From assembly GCF_008831285.2 (NCBI RefSeq), contig NC_045145.1, positions 19,342,802-19,406,801 of the forward strand: a DNA stretch of 64,000 nucleotides, read 5' to 3'. Origin of the DNA: Nymphaea colorata. Lineage: Eukaryota > Streptophyta > Magnoliopsida > Nymphaeales > Nymphaeaceae. Both the position numbers and the translations under genes were made by a program. Under the pieces are notes generated by a model. It did no database searches. It saw nothing but the letters and a program-made list of their open reading frames with translations, and was not told the origin of the DNA. Positions 1-16,100 of the stretch are shown piece after piece (the first letter of the stretch is position 1; every line of letters starts with the position of its first letter).

Positions 1-2064
1 GTGCATCATGCCCACAAGCATGCATTTTGCCTGCAACCTTGCTTTTGTGCTCCCAATCAACAGCCTCCTGCATTCAAATACCTGACACCTTGAGACCACG
101 TAAACTTAAAACCAGGAAACCAAAACTGATTACCATATGCAGCTCCATATAATAGGAAAGAAAGTTGACCCCTAGTGGATCTGCAATCATTTAGGAAACT
201 TCAATGATAGTTACAAAGAAAACTAATGGATATACATCACAAAGATCATCTTGACATGATTTGTGTGAGATGTCTATTGTCTACCATCATGGTATGGTCC
301 ATTTAAGAATGTAAACTGAGGGTCTGAAAGACGAACTTTTGCTTGTACTATCTGTTGAAGACATAACTTTATTTTCACATTCAGCCTGCAACTCTCACTA
401 AACAAACTGTCAAAGAATTTGAGTGTCTAGGTTCCCTCTTTGTTCACTGACAAGGGGATTGCAGTCCTTACTCAGAGAGAGACAGAGAGAGAGAACACAA
501 ATGCTTGTGCATGCCTAAAGATGTATATACGTGCTTGTTCGTGTACTCATGTATGGAAGCATCGATATACACCTATACTTATGTATCTTTTAAATGTAAC
601 AACATCAACGTAGCTAGTTTACAGAAACAGGTAGACTTGAGTGCCCACACGTTTGTGTTTGTGTGCGCTTCTGTAAGCATCTGTGCTTGTGGATGCAGGT
701 TCACTGCGTCTCAATTTCATCATATACTTAGATTTGAATTACGCACAAAGTGATTCAGACTCTGATTCTACTAGAGTACTACTGTATTTGCAACTCCACA
801 CTGTGTCCATAAGGTAGACAAAAATTAGTCTGCACTTTTAACATTACCTAGAAAAGAAAGTGTAAAAGAGAAGCAAATTTGTGCCTGCAACGTTGTGTGT
901 GCATCACTTGATCTCTTGGTAATAACCATTATAGCATGCTAGCATGGCTCAATCTACCCAGATGATAAAGTACCTCATCATAAAATCCTAGACTTAGCCA
1001 TTGAAGACCAGATCTGTTATTAAAACATAATGTATGCCGCCATATATCGTTATATGGTGTCATGCCACAAGGTCTGGTCGTCTAGCAGCACCATAGAACC
1101 AACACGACAGTCATGCAGCTGGCTGCCTAAACAGTTAAACCCTTACTTGTCGGTTTCAAGTTTGCATTAGTTGGAGTGCTAACACAATCGATCTGAACGT
1201 CAAAGATGCCTTGTCAAAGAGGCAAAATTCCAAATCTCAGAGGCGGAAAAATTTGAGAGAGGCAAGGCTTGACAAAATCATTCGAATGTTGGTTCTGGAA
1301 AACCATCTAGTTAAATAGAAAAACAAAGGAAAAAGAAGTTCAGAAAAAGGATAAGTTAACAATTCCAAATAAAACGAGGTGAGAATAAAATATAACTATA
1401 CAGTGAAAAAGGCGACAAAGTTTATTTTATAGGGACCGTATCTGCATTTTCCCCTTTCACGGATCAGACAAACGATTTTCACGTTATTTTCCTCGTTCTA
1501 TGTCTCTCTCTCTCTCTCTCTCTGTCGCTCGCTGCTCGCACACTCAAAAAACAGAGGAAGAGAGAACAGAGGATGACAAGGGGCCCCGAATTCTCCATAT
1601 AATAATCCTGGGACGTCGTTGAGGAAGTTCACCTGAATCGGCAGCGCATCCATGTCCGCTCTGAGACCAACAAAGGGCGGGCCGCCGGTCCCGATGGTCG
1701 CCACGACGCCTGTCTCCGCCAGCGGCCACCGGTAGTCCACTCCCATCCTGTCGAGCTCCTCCCTGATGAGCCTACTCGTCTCGAACTCTTCGTACGCCAG
1801 CTCCGGGCTCTCATGTATCCTCCGTCTCAGCCCCTTGATCCGCCGCACCGTGTCCGGGTGCTGTGCCAGTGACAGTATCTCCCTGGCGTAGTCACTCTTT
1901 CCGTCACGCCCATGCGCCCCCAAGTTGGGCGCGGCGGATACACGGAGCAAGCTGTAGTTTCTGTTCCTTCCCTCTAAGCAGGACTTCAATTCCGTGCCAT
2001 AGGCTCCAGCAACCAGCAACCAGACCATAGAGAGCAAAAAAAGCAAAGAAGAAGAAGAAGCCAT
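1..2064 (-). CDS. IAA-amino-acid hydrolase ILR1-like, 5' part (exon 1 and start of exon 2)
   Basis: This is the 5' end of a plant IAA-amino-acid hydrolase (peptidase M20/amidohydrolase family). The family cleaves amide-linked auxin conjugates to release free IAA, usually in the ER lumen. Exon 1 is 2064-1633: 144 codons opening with a hydrophobic signal peptide (about residues 1-23, [13 protein letters not shown]...). It then carries the family motifs [29 protein letters not shown] and [13 protein letters not shown]. It ends CAG|GT in phase 0. Exon 2 starts at 67 after an AG acceptor and reads [20 protein letters not shown], containing the Cys and His of the M20 metal-binding motif, before leaving the window at base 1. 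The ATG at 2064 is preferred over the in-frame one at 2127 because it directly precedes the signal peptide. The open frame past 1633 is intron. Full proteins are about 430-440 residues, so roughly two thirds of this one is missing. Family identity is very secure; the exact paralogue is not. Confidence 0.93.
68..1632 (-). other. Intron 1 of the ILR1-like gene
   Basis: This 1565-bp intron lies between donor GT (complement of 1632-1631) and acceptor AG (complement of 69-68). Joining the two exons gives ..[14 protein letters not shown].., the uninterrupted family sequence. It is AT-rich and holds a (TC)n microsatellite at about 1500-1523 close to the donor. I see no other gene in it. Confidence 0.85.
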
Positions 2065-2173
2065 TAGGTGGGGGTGGGGGGGAGGAGGAAGAAGGAACAG
2101 AGAGAAAAAGGAGGTCCCCAACTGCAATTCTGAGAAGGGAAAGGCCGGAGAGGACTCTGGACGCTGCCAAGGC

Positions 2174-2180
2174 TTAAATA
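2174..2180 (-). promoter_or_regulatory. Possible TATA box of the ILR1-like gene
   Basis: On the minus strand the sequence reads CTATTTAAGCC, about 110 bases upstream of the chosen ATG at 2064. This spacing fits a plant TATA box with a 5' leader of roughly 80 bases. It is inferred from motif and position only. Confidence 0.35.
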
Positions 2181-2498
2181 GAAAGGAAAGAGCAGGTGGT
2201 CGTCCAACCCCTATGCTTCCGTGTAGGAGAAACCGAGAAAATAAAAGTCCTCACCTTTTCCTCGTGCTTGAATGCCCAAAAGCAGAGAGAGAGAGGAGGA
2301 AAAGAGGAAGGAGAAATTGGAGGAGAACGCCAGAGATGGGGCCGGCATCCTCGCGTCATCGTCACGGAATCCGCTGCTTATCTCCACCGCGTGAAAAATT
2401 CGGACTGCCGATTCGTCCTCACTGGCCATTAACTACTGGCACTGCTGTCCTTTTCCCCTTCTTGTTACTAACCTTGCTCCTCTCTCTTCTATATATAC

Positions 2499-2535
<37 letters not shown>

Positions 2536-4591
2536 GTGGCAGATTACAGCCCGGCTATTGTGTTCAGAAGATTACTGCCCCGCTATTGTGTTCAGAAATT
2601 CCATTCATACCTTCGTGTTAATGGGATTTTCTTGGACAAGACAAGCCAGTAAGCATTTTGCAGGCAAGTGGAGCTAACAGGCCTTCAACTTGTGCCGACC
2701 AGGAGCATGCATCCTGGTAGGTGAGTCAGCTTAGCTTTTGAAGAATCAAATGCTTTCTTTTGGACATATTTAATAGGAATCTGCCTTAACTGTAGGTCGC
2801 CAATTAAAGAGAAAAAAAAATCAATCTTAATATTGAAGCTAAGAAAAACGTCTCTTGAGCCGTAATTTTCATGAGAAAATATTATTCTTTCAGGGAACAC
2901 GCAATCCTCGTCAAGGTTCAGTAGAAAAACGTCCGTTTCAGCGACTCCGCATCCATACGTAGATCAACCATTTCCTTACGAAACACAGTGAGAAGAAGGG
3001 AGGGAAGTTACCGTACTACACTTTCTTTTAAGCACATGGTGAAGTCCCATCGTTTTCAAATCATAGAGAGGCACTCCACCCTGCTCAGTGCTCATCTCCA
3101 TGATTCTTATACTGTTTCAACGAATCCATGGCCTGGAGAGGGAGGAAAGAGAGATGCCCAACTTCTGCTCTTCTTCCACCATTGGTACCAACAAGAAAAA
3201 AAGTGAAGGATGGAAGACAAATTCTTTGAAATCGTGAATATATCATGGAATATGGCAACGAAGACCATGATTAAATCATTAAGGGTTCGCTGGGTGTCGA
3301 TTCCACCATTCAAGTGAGATCGGCACTCCGATTTTGAAAAAGGAAAATTCATACTGCTAATCAATAGTGGAAATAAATCCACGAATTTTAAAGACGAAAT
3401 TGGGATTTGTTTCCTGGATTGCAATCCCACCGTGGGAGGTGCGGTTCTAATTCACCCCTTGGCCCTTATAGTTTACACCATTTTCTTCTCCTCTTCGTCC
3501 CTCTTTGTCCATCTCTCTCTCTCTTCTTCCTGCATCTCGTCCTGATTTCACCTCTGCAAGGCACAAAAACCAGTAAACCAATGGCGCTAGGACTGATCTG
3601 CCAAATCCGCACCCCCCCTCTCTTTCTCTCTCTCGTCGCTTTCCGGCGTCCGTATGTGGTGGCTGCCGGTGACCTTCATCGTGAACGGCAGGCAACTTAA
3701 CAGGGGCAAAACCAGACATTTTCCCATTTTCATGAGGCACAAGCATATGTTAACAAATTTTCAATCGGCCATGAAACTGTGAACCGAGTCCTGTGAAGCT
3801 GTCATATATAACTGTAGTCAGATCCACCAAATTTAACCACCAAATTAAGCACTCAGATTATGGGCTCTGTAGTGCATTCTTGGGGCGATGGGGCCGGTTG
3901 TGATCCCCTAATATTAGAATCCCATTATCCCTCCCAATCATACACAAGGTGTTTCTGCGATATAGATAAAAATCCTTATCCCACTGACCCTGATGCCATC
4001 TTGGGGATAAGATTAGTCAATGCATCTCTCCCTGTGCACTTTCAAAGATGGGACCTAAGCGAGAGGCGAGCTTCGCATGTGGAGAAAAGGGGATTGGAGG
4101 ATGAGGCTGAGTTAACTAGAAAAACTTTTTCCACCGTAAAGGTGGGTCTTCTTCCCCAGTTGTCAAGAGGGCATGTCATTGGAAAGTAGGACATTATTTC
4201 CCATGACTGAAGAAGGCCCACCCATGGCCATGGCGGTAGGGTTGTATTGTCCTACATGATGGTGGGAGACGGTGCGTCCAAAAGCTCACATGAAAAGTGT
4301 GGTGGTAAGAAAAATTTGGAGGGAAGCCCCACCCGTGTCTCTATAGTGGACTTTTCACGTTGCGGCCGGCCGGCCTATTTGTTTCATCCACCACCAAAGC
4401 GAGATTGGTTGAACTTTTGCCGGAAACAACCACCGACGTCGGCGACGGCGCATCTATGTTCTTGGCCTTTTATATCAGTCGCATGGGTGGTTGATGCCGC
4501 CACATTCTTCTTTACTTTACATTGCGGTCTGCTGGGTGTCTCGTTTTGTCAGAAGGTAAAAGGTATAGAAGATAAACAACTTCAAAGGCCT
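2181..4591. other. Intergenic, no gene recognised
   Basis: This is the upstream flank of the ILR1-like gene followed by unassigned DNA. It contains a TA microsatellite (2490-2535) and a T/C-rich stretch near 3480-3640. Short open frames are present on both strands (for example 3860-4189), but none resembles a known protein family and none has a convincing gene structure. Confidence 0.5.
2490..2535. repeat. (TA)n microsatellite
   Basis: An imperfect alternating AT tract of about 46 bases with a few interruptions, some 430 bases upstream of the ILR1-like start codon. Confidence 0.9.
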
Positions 4592-4734
4592 GAAGGAAGA
4601 GGAAGAGAAAGAGGAAGAGGGAGAGAGAGAGAGAGAAAGAGAAAGAGAAAGAGAAAGAGAAAGAGAAAGAGGAAGAGGGAGAGAGAGAGAGAGAGAGAGA
4701 AAGAGAAAGAGAAAGAGGAAGAGGAAGAGAAAGG
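4592..4734. repeat. Long homopurine (GA/GAAA) tract
   Basis: There are 143 consecutive purines with no pyrimidine, mainly gaaaga and gaga units in an imperfect array. Open frames across it on both strands encode only Arg/Glu/Lys or Ser/Leu/Phe low-complexity sequence and are artefacts of the repeat. Confidence 0.95.
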
Positions 4735-7700
4735 TAAAAGGTAACAAAATTTAAGGGCAAGAGGTCATTAGGTACATCCGCAAAAAACAAACCGTAAAAA
4801 CAAAATCAAGAAAAAAAAATATACAATACCATGCACAGAAAAAGGCGGCCCTACATAATGACCAGTGGAGAGAAAGGAAGAGAGAGAAAAAAAAACAAGG
4901 GTTTCATCATTATCATAAAGATATATATTTGAAAACTAGGTACGTACCTTTCATTGCATCATGTCAGTCCTATAAAACAAGTGGTTATACGTGATGGGTA
5001 AGAAAGTGATGGGCAAGGAAGAAAAACAGACTGCAGGGATACACAACTTTCAATAAAAAAATATGATTTATTTAATTAATTTTTAAAACTACTTTGGGTT
5101 TACAAAATTTGTATGATTGACCCAAATCAGTCCTAGAAAGTAGAATGTTGTTTATTATGTCCTTTGATGAAACGTTATTAACATATTCCTTCATATGAGT
5201 AAAATTAAGCCATTTAACTAAGCATAATAATTATGAAGGACAATCATACAGGTTTTTAATATGTGAAACAACATATCTTCAATTGATGTCCTCCGAAGCT
5301 GATACTAACAGCATTAATCATGAATACCACACGAACCCTTTGTCCCAAACACAACCAAGGTGAGGAGATTAGATTTACTTCGAAACAGTTTATGTGTTAA
5401 AGTTTGATGGTAAGGAGATTGTGAAAGTTTCTCATGAATTTGTCTTAAAAATTAGAGCATATTCACAAAAATACTAGAACAATCAAGAATATCTTTAATT
5501 TTTTAAGCAAGTTTATGAGACGCTCCCGTAGTGTCCAATGATGTACTTTTGTAATAGAAACATTAGCTTGATGTTCTGCTTTAAAGAACGGGCCATTGTT
5601 GGAAACTTATGCTTCAAGATGGGGTCCCGTCAGTAACATTGACAAAAAATTGACAAATATTTGGAATAGTAATCCCACTACATTAGGAAGCATATCAATA
5701 ATTTATAGGTCAAAGCAGGTCAAAATAATATTAAAGGGATCATTTTCTTTTTGGAACCCACTCACAAATGTATGGAATATCTTTTGGCCACAGTGAAGTG
5801 GTCTTTAACTATTAGATCATATCTGACAGGGGAATATCTATATTCTTTCTTTACATTCACTTTTCTTCTTCATTGGATTGAAAAATTTGTTGATTTGTTC
5901 CTTCTTTTGGCCATATTTAATGCATGAAATTAGCCTCCAAAATCTAACTCAAATAGCACACCACCACCTTCGTCTTAAGGGTAGCCATAGGACCAGATCC
6001 AGCCTTTATAGGTTGGGCTTTTCAACCTGTGGGCAGACCTGGTTCAATGAGGACCTGGCTTGGGCCAAATATCGAGGGTCCCGGTTTAGCTCGATATATT
6101 TCTTTATGCTTAGTCCATTTATGTTTTTTTTTTTTTTATTTTGTTTTTTTTTCTTCCTCTCTCACATTCACGCATACATAGACACATCTCTCTTGGCTGA
6201 ATGCAAACAACCGGCTCTCTTAGGCTCTTAGCACGTATACACAAGCATTTTGTTTCCTTTGTCTCTCTATTAAACAGAATTTTTCGGTCAGGTTACCAAA
6301 CTTTTTATATGTTAGAAAACAAAACAATGCATTAGAGTCACATGGTGGCTGCTCACATTAGCTTTATAAAATTAGTTTAATATATATGTTAATGTTTTGA
6401 TATATTTGATTATTATTTATATAAATGCTCTAAAAACAAATTAAAAGAGTCTTGCGATCCTCTCAATAAATAAGAGGCCAGCCCGAATCAGCCTGCATCA
6501 GCAGTTCCTACCTCCCCTCCCCAAGAAGCAGTTCCTACCTCCCCAAGAAGCGCGCTGACGAAAAGAAAGAGGAGTTATTGTATGAGAATGGACAGAAGGC
6601 AGTTTAATGCTGTGAACAGCAGATTGCAGCCGGCAGGATGCTGTCTACGAATCAAACTCAACAGTTTCTGCAATAAATTCTCCCCTATCGCTCCGGTTTC
6701 CTGTTCTGTTTGTTTTACTTGTCAAATCTTATAGCGTCGCAGTTTGGTGGCTGATCGAAAGGAAAGGTCTTGGATGTGACGGAGGGGACATCATCCACTT
6801 GCAGACAACATATAATTGGCTCAGTGGTTTCTACAGTGAGAGGGACAATATCCTGGCTCCGTTACCACATAAAATGGCGAATGAAAACGTAGAGTTAAGA
6901 CGATACGTGTTGAAGCCGTGTGAGATAACGAAGCCGTGGAGGAGTTATCACGACACGATGATACGTTGAACATTTTAATGGTAGCTCTTGTAAGATGATG
7001 CGGTAAAATTATAAAATGTTCAAAGCTTCCCTGAGGTGTGATTGCCATATGCTTTTTATCCATTGCTATGTCATTTTAATACGATACTTTATACTATTAG
7101 TATAAAACATTAAACATTTACTTTTTTAGAAAATATTTAATGAAGATTAAAATATATTAATGCTATATTTTGAGACGGTAATATATAGCAGCATACTTGT
7201 ATCTCTCTCTCTCTTCCTTTAATTTTCAGTGCACAGATAATGATATTCAAAATTATCAAGGGTTCATTCAAAAGGACAAACAAAAAAAAAAGGGGATGAA
7301 AGAGGAAGAAAAATAAAAGGATGAGAGTTGATACTATGAGCCCACGAGAGCTGTACATTTCTTCATGTCCTAAGAGGCCGAAATCCTTTTCCTCCTATTC
7401 TTAGGTTTAAGGTTTAATGTTATTTCTCGACCTTGAGTACTGAATGGTACATCCGCATCCGCATCCACAGTTTGTAGTATGACTGAGTATCGCCCACAGA
7501 AATCAAATAACAACAGGATTTCGGCCGGGCCGCCAATAGAAATCATTTCCTTGACAAAAAAGATTGTAGCTATTTCCTTTGAACCCATCTCTTCCAATTA
7601 TTTTTCCAGTATCCCCAAAAATATTTTTCGGCTTTTAGGATGCAACTGGCCAACATGCGCCTTGAAGCTAACATTTTTTGTTTTGCATTCAACAAGTTGT

Positions 7701-7848
7701 AGTAATGGGTTTGTGTTCCATCATTGCAGATTCGATCTCTCCCATTGATTCTTAGCCACAAATTTTTGTCAGCGAAAGGTAAGACACCGTAGCAAACCAC
7801 GGTAGTCGATTCAATACTCATAACGCCACCTTTCTTCTGGCTCCATTA
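4735..7848. other. AT-rich intergenic DNA, no gene recognised
   Basis: Non-coding DNA. A T-rich run occurs near 6120-6160, and a GC-richer patch at about 5980-6090, with 'gacctgg' and 'ggcttgggcc' words, looks repeat-derived. I cannot assign it to an element. No supported gene, RNA or regulatory site was found. Confidence 0.5.
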
Positions 7849-8240
7849 GGGGCCGTTTGACGGTCAGAAAAAAGTTTCTGGAAAAAAATTTCTAGAAAAA
7901 AATTTCTGGAATTGAAGAAACGGAAAATTTTTTCCGTTTTTTCAAAACCAGTTTGTGTTTGTTATGGAGGAATTATTTTTCTAGAAAAAAATTTCTTTGT
8001 TTGATGGGAATGGTGAGGAAGAAGAGAAGGAGGGAGGAGGGAGAAAAAATTTCCTCCTCCAACGGTCACAAAAAAATTTCTGGAAAAATTTCTCCACCCC
8101 TCTAGCTGGAGAAATTTTTCCGAAAATATTTTTCCATAATCATCTCCAACGGTCCAAATTTTTTTTCCATGTTTGATAAAATGGAAAAGTTTTAAAAATT
8201 TGAATTTTTTTTCTTGTGCTTTTCCTGCCAACCAAACGCC
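7849..8240. mobile_element. Tourist-like MITE, copy 1
   Basis: A 392-bp non-coding element. The left end reads GGGGCCGTTTGACGGTCAG and the right end, reverse-complemented, GGCGTTTGGTTGGCAG. The flanks are TTA on the left and TAA on the right. The interior consists of repeated 'tttctggaaaaaaattt' words that pair with each other, and a purine-rich centre (about 8005-8045) answered by 'ttcctcctcc'. The terminal inverted repeats and TWA-type flanks fit PIF/Harbinger-derived Tourist MITEs. The interior matches the copy at 8967-9558. Confidence 0.65.
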
Positions 8241-8966
8241 TAATGAGTCGTCAGACCATTTCCAATATACAAAACTGTAGCATGATCAATATCTCCCAAA
8301 TGTTGCACTAGTGTGGAACTTCTATCAACAAAATGAAATTTTTGAGATGTCTGTGTTCGATAGGGCAGATGTTCCTTCATACCCCAAGACCTCGCAACTA
8401 GTTACTATCTCAAACTCGGTTGTAGAGCCAGAAACTTTTAACTGATAGACACCAATTAAAAAAATCTTAGATTTTTTACACATTAAGGAGATAGCACCGA
8501 TATATGAATAAGTAAATAATTAATTTAGAGGCTACCAATGTGTAAGTGACTAAGTTTTTGCCTGCATGTTGCTCCGCTGCTGCTCAGACTGCATCTCGCT
8601 CAGATCCCACTATGCGCCTCAGCTCTAAAAGTATGTGTATATATCAAAACAATTATTGTTCAACAGGAACTTACATAAGAGAAGAAATAATGTTTAAGCG
8701 TAAGTTAACCTTTTTATTAAACTTGAAAGTAGATTTGAATCGATGCTGCAGCAAACCAATTTGATTTTGACAACTATTTAAGAGTGCTACATTTCAAATT
8801 TTAATTGCCTTCTCCCTGTTGTGTTGGTAGACCCCTTCTCAAAGGAGGGAGCGGAGGGGGCGTAGCCTTCCCTGTTGAGGGTCTTTTTTTTTTTAACAAG
8901 AATTGGGGCCATTCTATATATATATATACTGTATTGCAGAATTCCTGCGCTGGATTTAACTAAGGT
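8241..8966. other. Intergenic between two MITEs
   Basis: AT-rich DNA with a 'gtagagccagaaactttt' repeat start near 8423, related to the short 'gcagagcca' elements elsewhere in the window. It also holds a poly-T run near 8884. No gene recognised. Confidence 0.45.
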
Positions 8967-9558
8967 AGTGTTTGATGACCAGAAATATGTTTCTGGAAAG
9001 ATGTTTCTACAAACATGTTTCTGGAATTGGTTTTTAAGAAATAAAATTCTTGATTTCCAAAACTAAGTTGTGTTTGTTAATTTAGAATTATTTTTCTAGA
9101 AATAAGTTTCTACGTTTGATGGGGAGGGAAGAAGAATTGGAAATGGGAAAACCCTCTGTTTCCTTCCCTTTCTTCCTCCTCCCTCCTTCCTTTCTTCCTC
9201 CTTCCCGTCTTCCGCCTCCGCCTCCACCTCCTTCCTCTTTCCCTTTCCTCCTCCCTCTTTCCTCTTTCCCTTCTTCCTCCTCCCTCTTTCCCTTTCCTCC
9301 TCCCTCCTTCCTCTTTCCCTTCTTCCTCCTCTCTCCTTCCCTTCTTTCCTTTCTTCCTCCTCCCTCCTTCCTCCTTCCCTTCTTCCTCCTCCCTCCTTCT
9401 TCCTTCCCAACCGTTAAAAAAAAAAAAAACCGGAAATATTATTCCATTTTGAGCTTCAACCGTAAAAAAAACGATTCCACGTTTGATGGGCATGAATCTT
9501 TTTAAAAATTTGAATAATTGAATAATCTTTAGAATCCCTGCCTATCAAACGCTACCTA
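8967..9558. mobile_element. Tourist-like MITE, copy 2, with polypyrimidine core
   Basis: The left end is GGTAGTGTTTGATGACCAG and the right end, reverse-complemented, GGTAGCGTTTGATAGGCAG. The terminal inverted repeat is about 19 bp and nearly perfect, flanked by TAA on both sides, the typical PIF/Harbinger target duplication. The interior shares 'tttctggaatt', 'gtgtttgtt', 'attatttttctagaaa' and 'gtttgatggg' words with the copy at 7849-8240. Its core is expanded by a long CCTTCC-type pyrimidine array. It encodes no protein; open frames over the array are low-complexity artefacts. Confidence 0.75.
9227..9408. repeat. 182-nt uninterrupted homopyrimidine tract
   Basis: Every base from 9227 to 9408 is C or T, arranged as imperfect cctcctccctctttccctt units. 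It lies inside the MITE at 8967-9558. The shorter tract just upstream (9159-9226) is interrupted by a few purines. Confidence 0.95.

Positions 9559-13138
<3,580 letters not shown>

Positions 13139-13193
<55 letters not shown>
13139..13193. repeat. (TA)n microsatellite
   Basis: A perfect TA tract of about 55 bases. Confidence 0.97.
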
Positions 13194-13195
<2 letters not shown>

Positions 13196-16100
13196 CTTTG
13201 TTAGAAAACATGGTACGAAGAGGTTAAACCCACTGCTCACAAAACATATTCGAATGCTTTTCCATTCCATTTGTCTTTGGAGTCTTAAACTGTGTTAAGA
13301 CTCGATAAGATATGATACACCCATCAACTTAAAATGAGGCTATTAGAGTCCACAACAATAGCACTCACAAAATCAAAATCGCCTTGTAAGTGACCGCCTG
13401 CTCAAACCTGTTAAAAAACATTGTTAATTTATTTATTTGTTTCGTTTTCTTCGACAAGTTTTAAGTTTTAACTTCCAAATTTCTTTTTCGTACATTTATT
13501 GAGGAGGAGAAGAGTAAGGATTGGCCAACATGCTTTTGCCAAATCGCCCCCTTTTCAGTTTCCTCTTGTCTTGCCTCCGTGAATAAAAAAGGCTCTGACC
13601 CTGCCAATAATGGAGCTGTTCGTCGCCAGCAGCCAAACCGACGGGAGGCTGTCAAGTCTGAACGAGCGGTGCTTCCAATTAAATGAATCCAACCCCCATG
13701 ATAATGCCTTGAAGGAACTCAACCAGAAGATGACTGCATCGAACCAGAACACAGCCTGTAGTTCGTTGGTTTATCTTGTTTCTGAATCTCACTGCTGGAC
13801 TTCAGTCGTCCGTATTCTTAGGTCCGGCCCACCTCTCACGCTGATGCTCGGTCGGTCGATTAATGAATCGAAGCGATTGGCATAGCAAAAACAATCCAGA
13901 GATCTACAGGTTTCTGTGGTTGAGAAAATTCTATCTACTTGGTGTCACCAGATTTTTCTTTCCTCTTCTTCATGTCCAAAGAAAGAAATTATGAAAACAG
14001 CTACCAGACAAACATGAACCATTATACGAGAAAACTCTGATTCAGAAGTTACGTATGATGGTGAAATTTTCCAGGAGACACCCACTTGCGTCCTCATCAA
14101 CTTGCTTCGGTTGCAGAATTATTACAGTCGGAACAACTTGCAATCGATTTCTTGTTTTCTCTCTTTTCGTGGCCCGGCCCCGCAGTAATTCGATCGTTTC
14201 ACGAGAAAGCTTCTCGCTTGTCGTAAAGGCACTCGGATTCTATACATATATCATCATTGACGTGCTTTGATTCGCTCAAGTTCATCAGGCGAATCTCTGA
14301 TTACTCAAAGATTAAAAACAAAATCATGATGGAACAACTCCCATTCTTGGATTATATGTTTGGAACTCAGGACGAACCATCCACGTGAGGTGGTACTGAA
14401 GTGAAAGGTAGACATACCATGCGATTAGAGCAAAGCCTCGTGACGATGTAGATATTTGAAGGAATGATTGTACGAAAAATATGGTTTTGTCTTCCCGTTT
14501 CAATACAGAAACAGGCTCCGGTTTCTACTTTTTGAATGCAACAAGATTAGCTGGAGAAGAAGCGCACAAGAAACTGCTTATGTGATGGGAAAGGTACAGG
14601 CCTAGATTCCATTGTCATTTTACCAAAAGAAAAACAAACATGGTTTACCATTCTTTCCGTCTCCATTGCCAAGATAGCAATATCGCCGACCGCCTGGTCG
14701 AACCAGACATGCCCTTTCCGGAGAGTGAGTTGCGTGTGCCTCAGTGCACGCAACCTTTTCATTTCCACTTAACATTTCCCATATTTTAGTTCAAGTTATT
14801 TTTGTTTTAAAACTGATCTTTTTACGATAAAAGATGTGATACTATAAGGGTTTTTTATTTTTTATTATTAAAGAAACGTTATTGAAGAAAAAAATGGCTA
14901 ACTTCATACTGTTCTTCATCAAATCACTCTTAAAATCATATTTATAAGATTAGCGTCTAAAAAAAGGGAACTTGAGTATTATTTTTAGTGGGTCCTTGAG
15001 AGAGACGCAGAGATTTACGAAAGACTACCAATACTTGGCCAAAAGGCCAAATTTTGACAGGAATAATTTGAATCAATTAGTGGACATTAAATTGCAAATA
15101 TATAAGTCAAATTGTGCTTTCAATTGTACAAAATTTACTTCAAAGAAGACGAGATTTCATTTAAAGAATCTCATTTATTTCTCTCTTTCATTGATTATAT
15201 CTCCGTCTCTCTTTCTCTTCTCTTTTCAAGGGTAATTCTGATTCTTGAAAAGACAAAACTTCTACTTAATATCTACCATTTGATCTCCTTATAATATAAT
15301 ATATAGCGTCTCGTTAAACTCGCGAACGAGCCATTTTATATTGTCAAGAGCATTCGATGCATTATGCATCAGCACTTTTCTTATATAAAAAAATTGGAAA
15401 AAAAATTCCGACGTGTTGGAGAACACCACGCTCACGCTAGGAGGGGAGAAGGAGGCCATCGCTTTCCCTTCCATCACAGCATCCCGATAGAGTGTCGCCG
15501 GCAGCCTTGAACAACCGACAATCCCTGCCGAGCATCACCGACACCAGCAGGGGAGGGGACGGCCTGCCCATACATATTGGGAAACTTGATTTTAACTTTT
15601 ATGATTCTCATAATTTCGATTTTTCCTTTTTTCGTTTTTCTCTATTATAAGCATACAATGGACAAAGAAATGGATGGAAAAGAATAAGAATTTCAAAAAG
15701 TTGCTTAACTTTTGATTGAGTAACAAAGAAAAACCCAATTTTTGGATAGTTACGAATCACCGGTGGATAAAAAAATGATCAAATAACTGCCTGAGATACC
15801 ACAATGGATGAAAGACATTAAGTTTCTCTCAGATTGACAAATTCACCCTTTACAGAGTTGCTTGGTATGATCTGCAGGTGTGGCTGCTGCTTCCATTGTT
15901 GTCTCCCTTCTTTCAAAACGGCATTGTTTTAAAAGGATAGGAAAAATAGCAAAATCTCATTTCGCATTTGTAGCAATCTACTCATACACTTTAAATTAAT
16001 TCAATAGAGAGGATTCTCCTATCATGTCATGACATTAAGAAACCTCCATATAACAGATGCTGCAAATCATGTTTGTAGTGGTTAAGCCAGATGAAAATAG

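Noticed and set aside
1544-2170. Extra minus-strand open frames overlapping the ILR1-like exon
   Set aside because: They are other-frame shadows of the real exon, which alone carries the M20 motifs.
4247-4744. 165-aa open frame ending in Arg/Glu/Lys repeats
   Set aside because: The C-terminal half is simply the homopurine tract translated, and the N-terminal part has no motif.
5979-6490. Possible transposon fragment with 'gacctgg' and 'ggcttgggcc' words
   Set aside because: No terminal repeats, target duplication or coding motifs were found; composition alone is not enough.
9096-9505. Long open frames on both strands over the polypyrimidine tract
   Set aside because: They are low-complexity Glu/Gly/Arg or Ser/Phe/Pro translations of a simple repeat inside a MITE.
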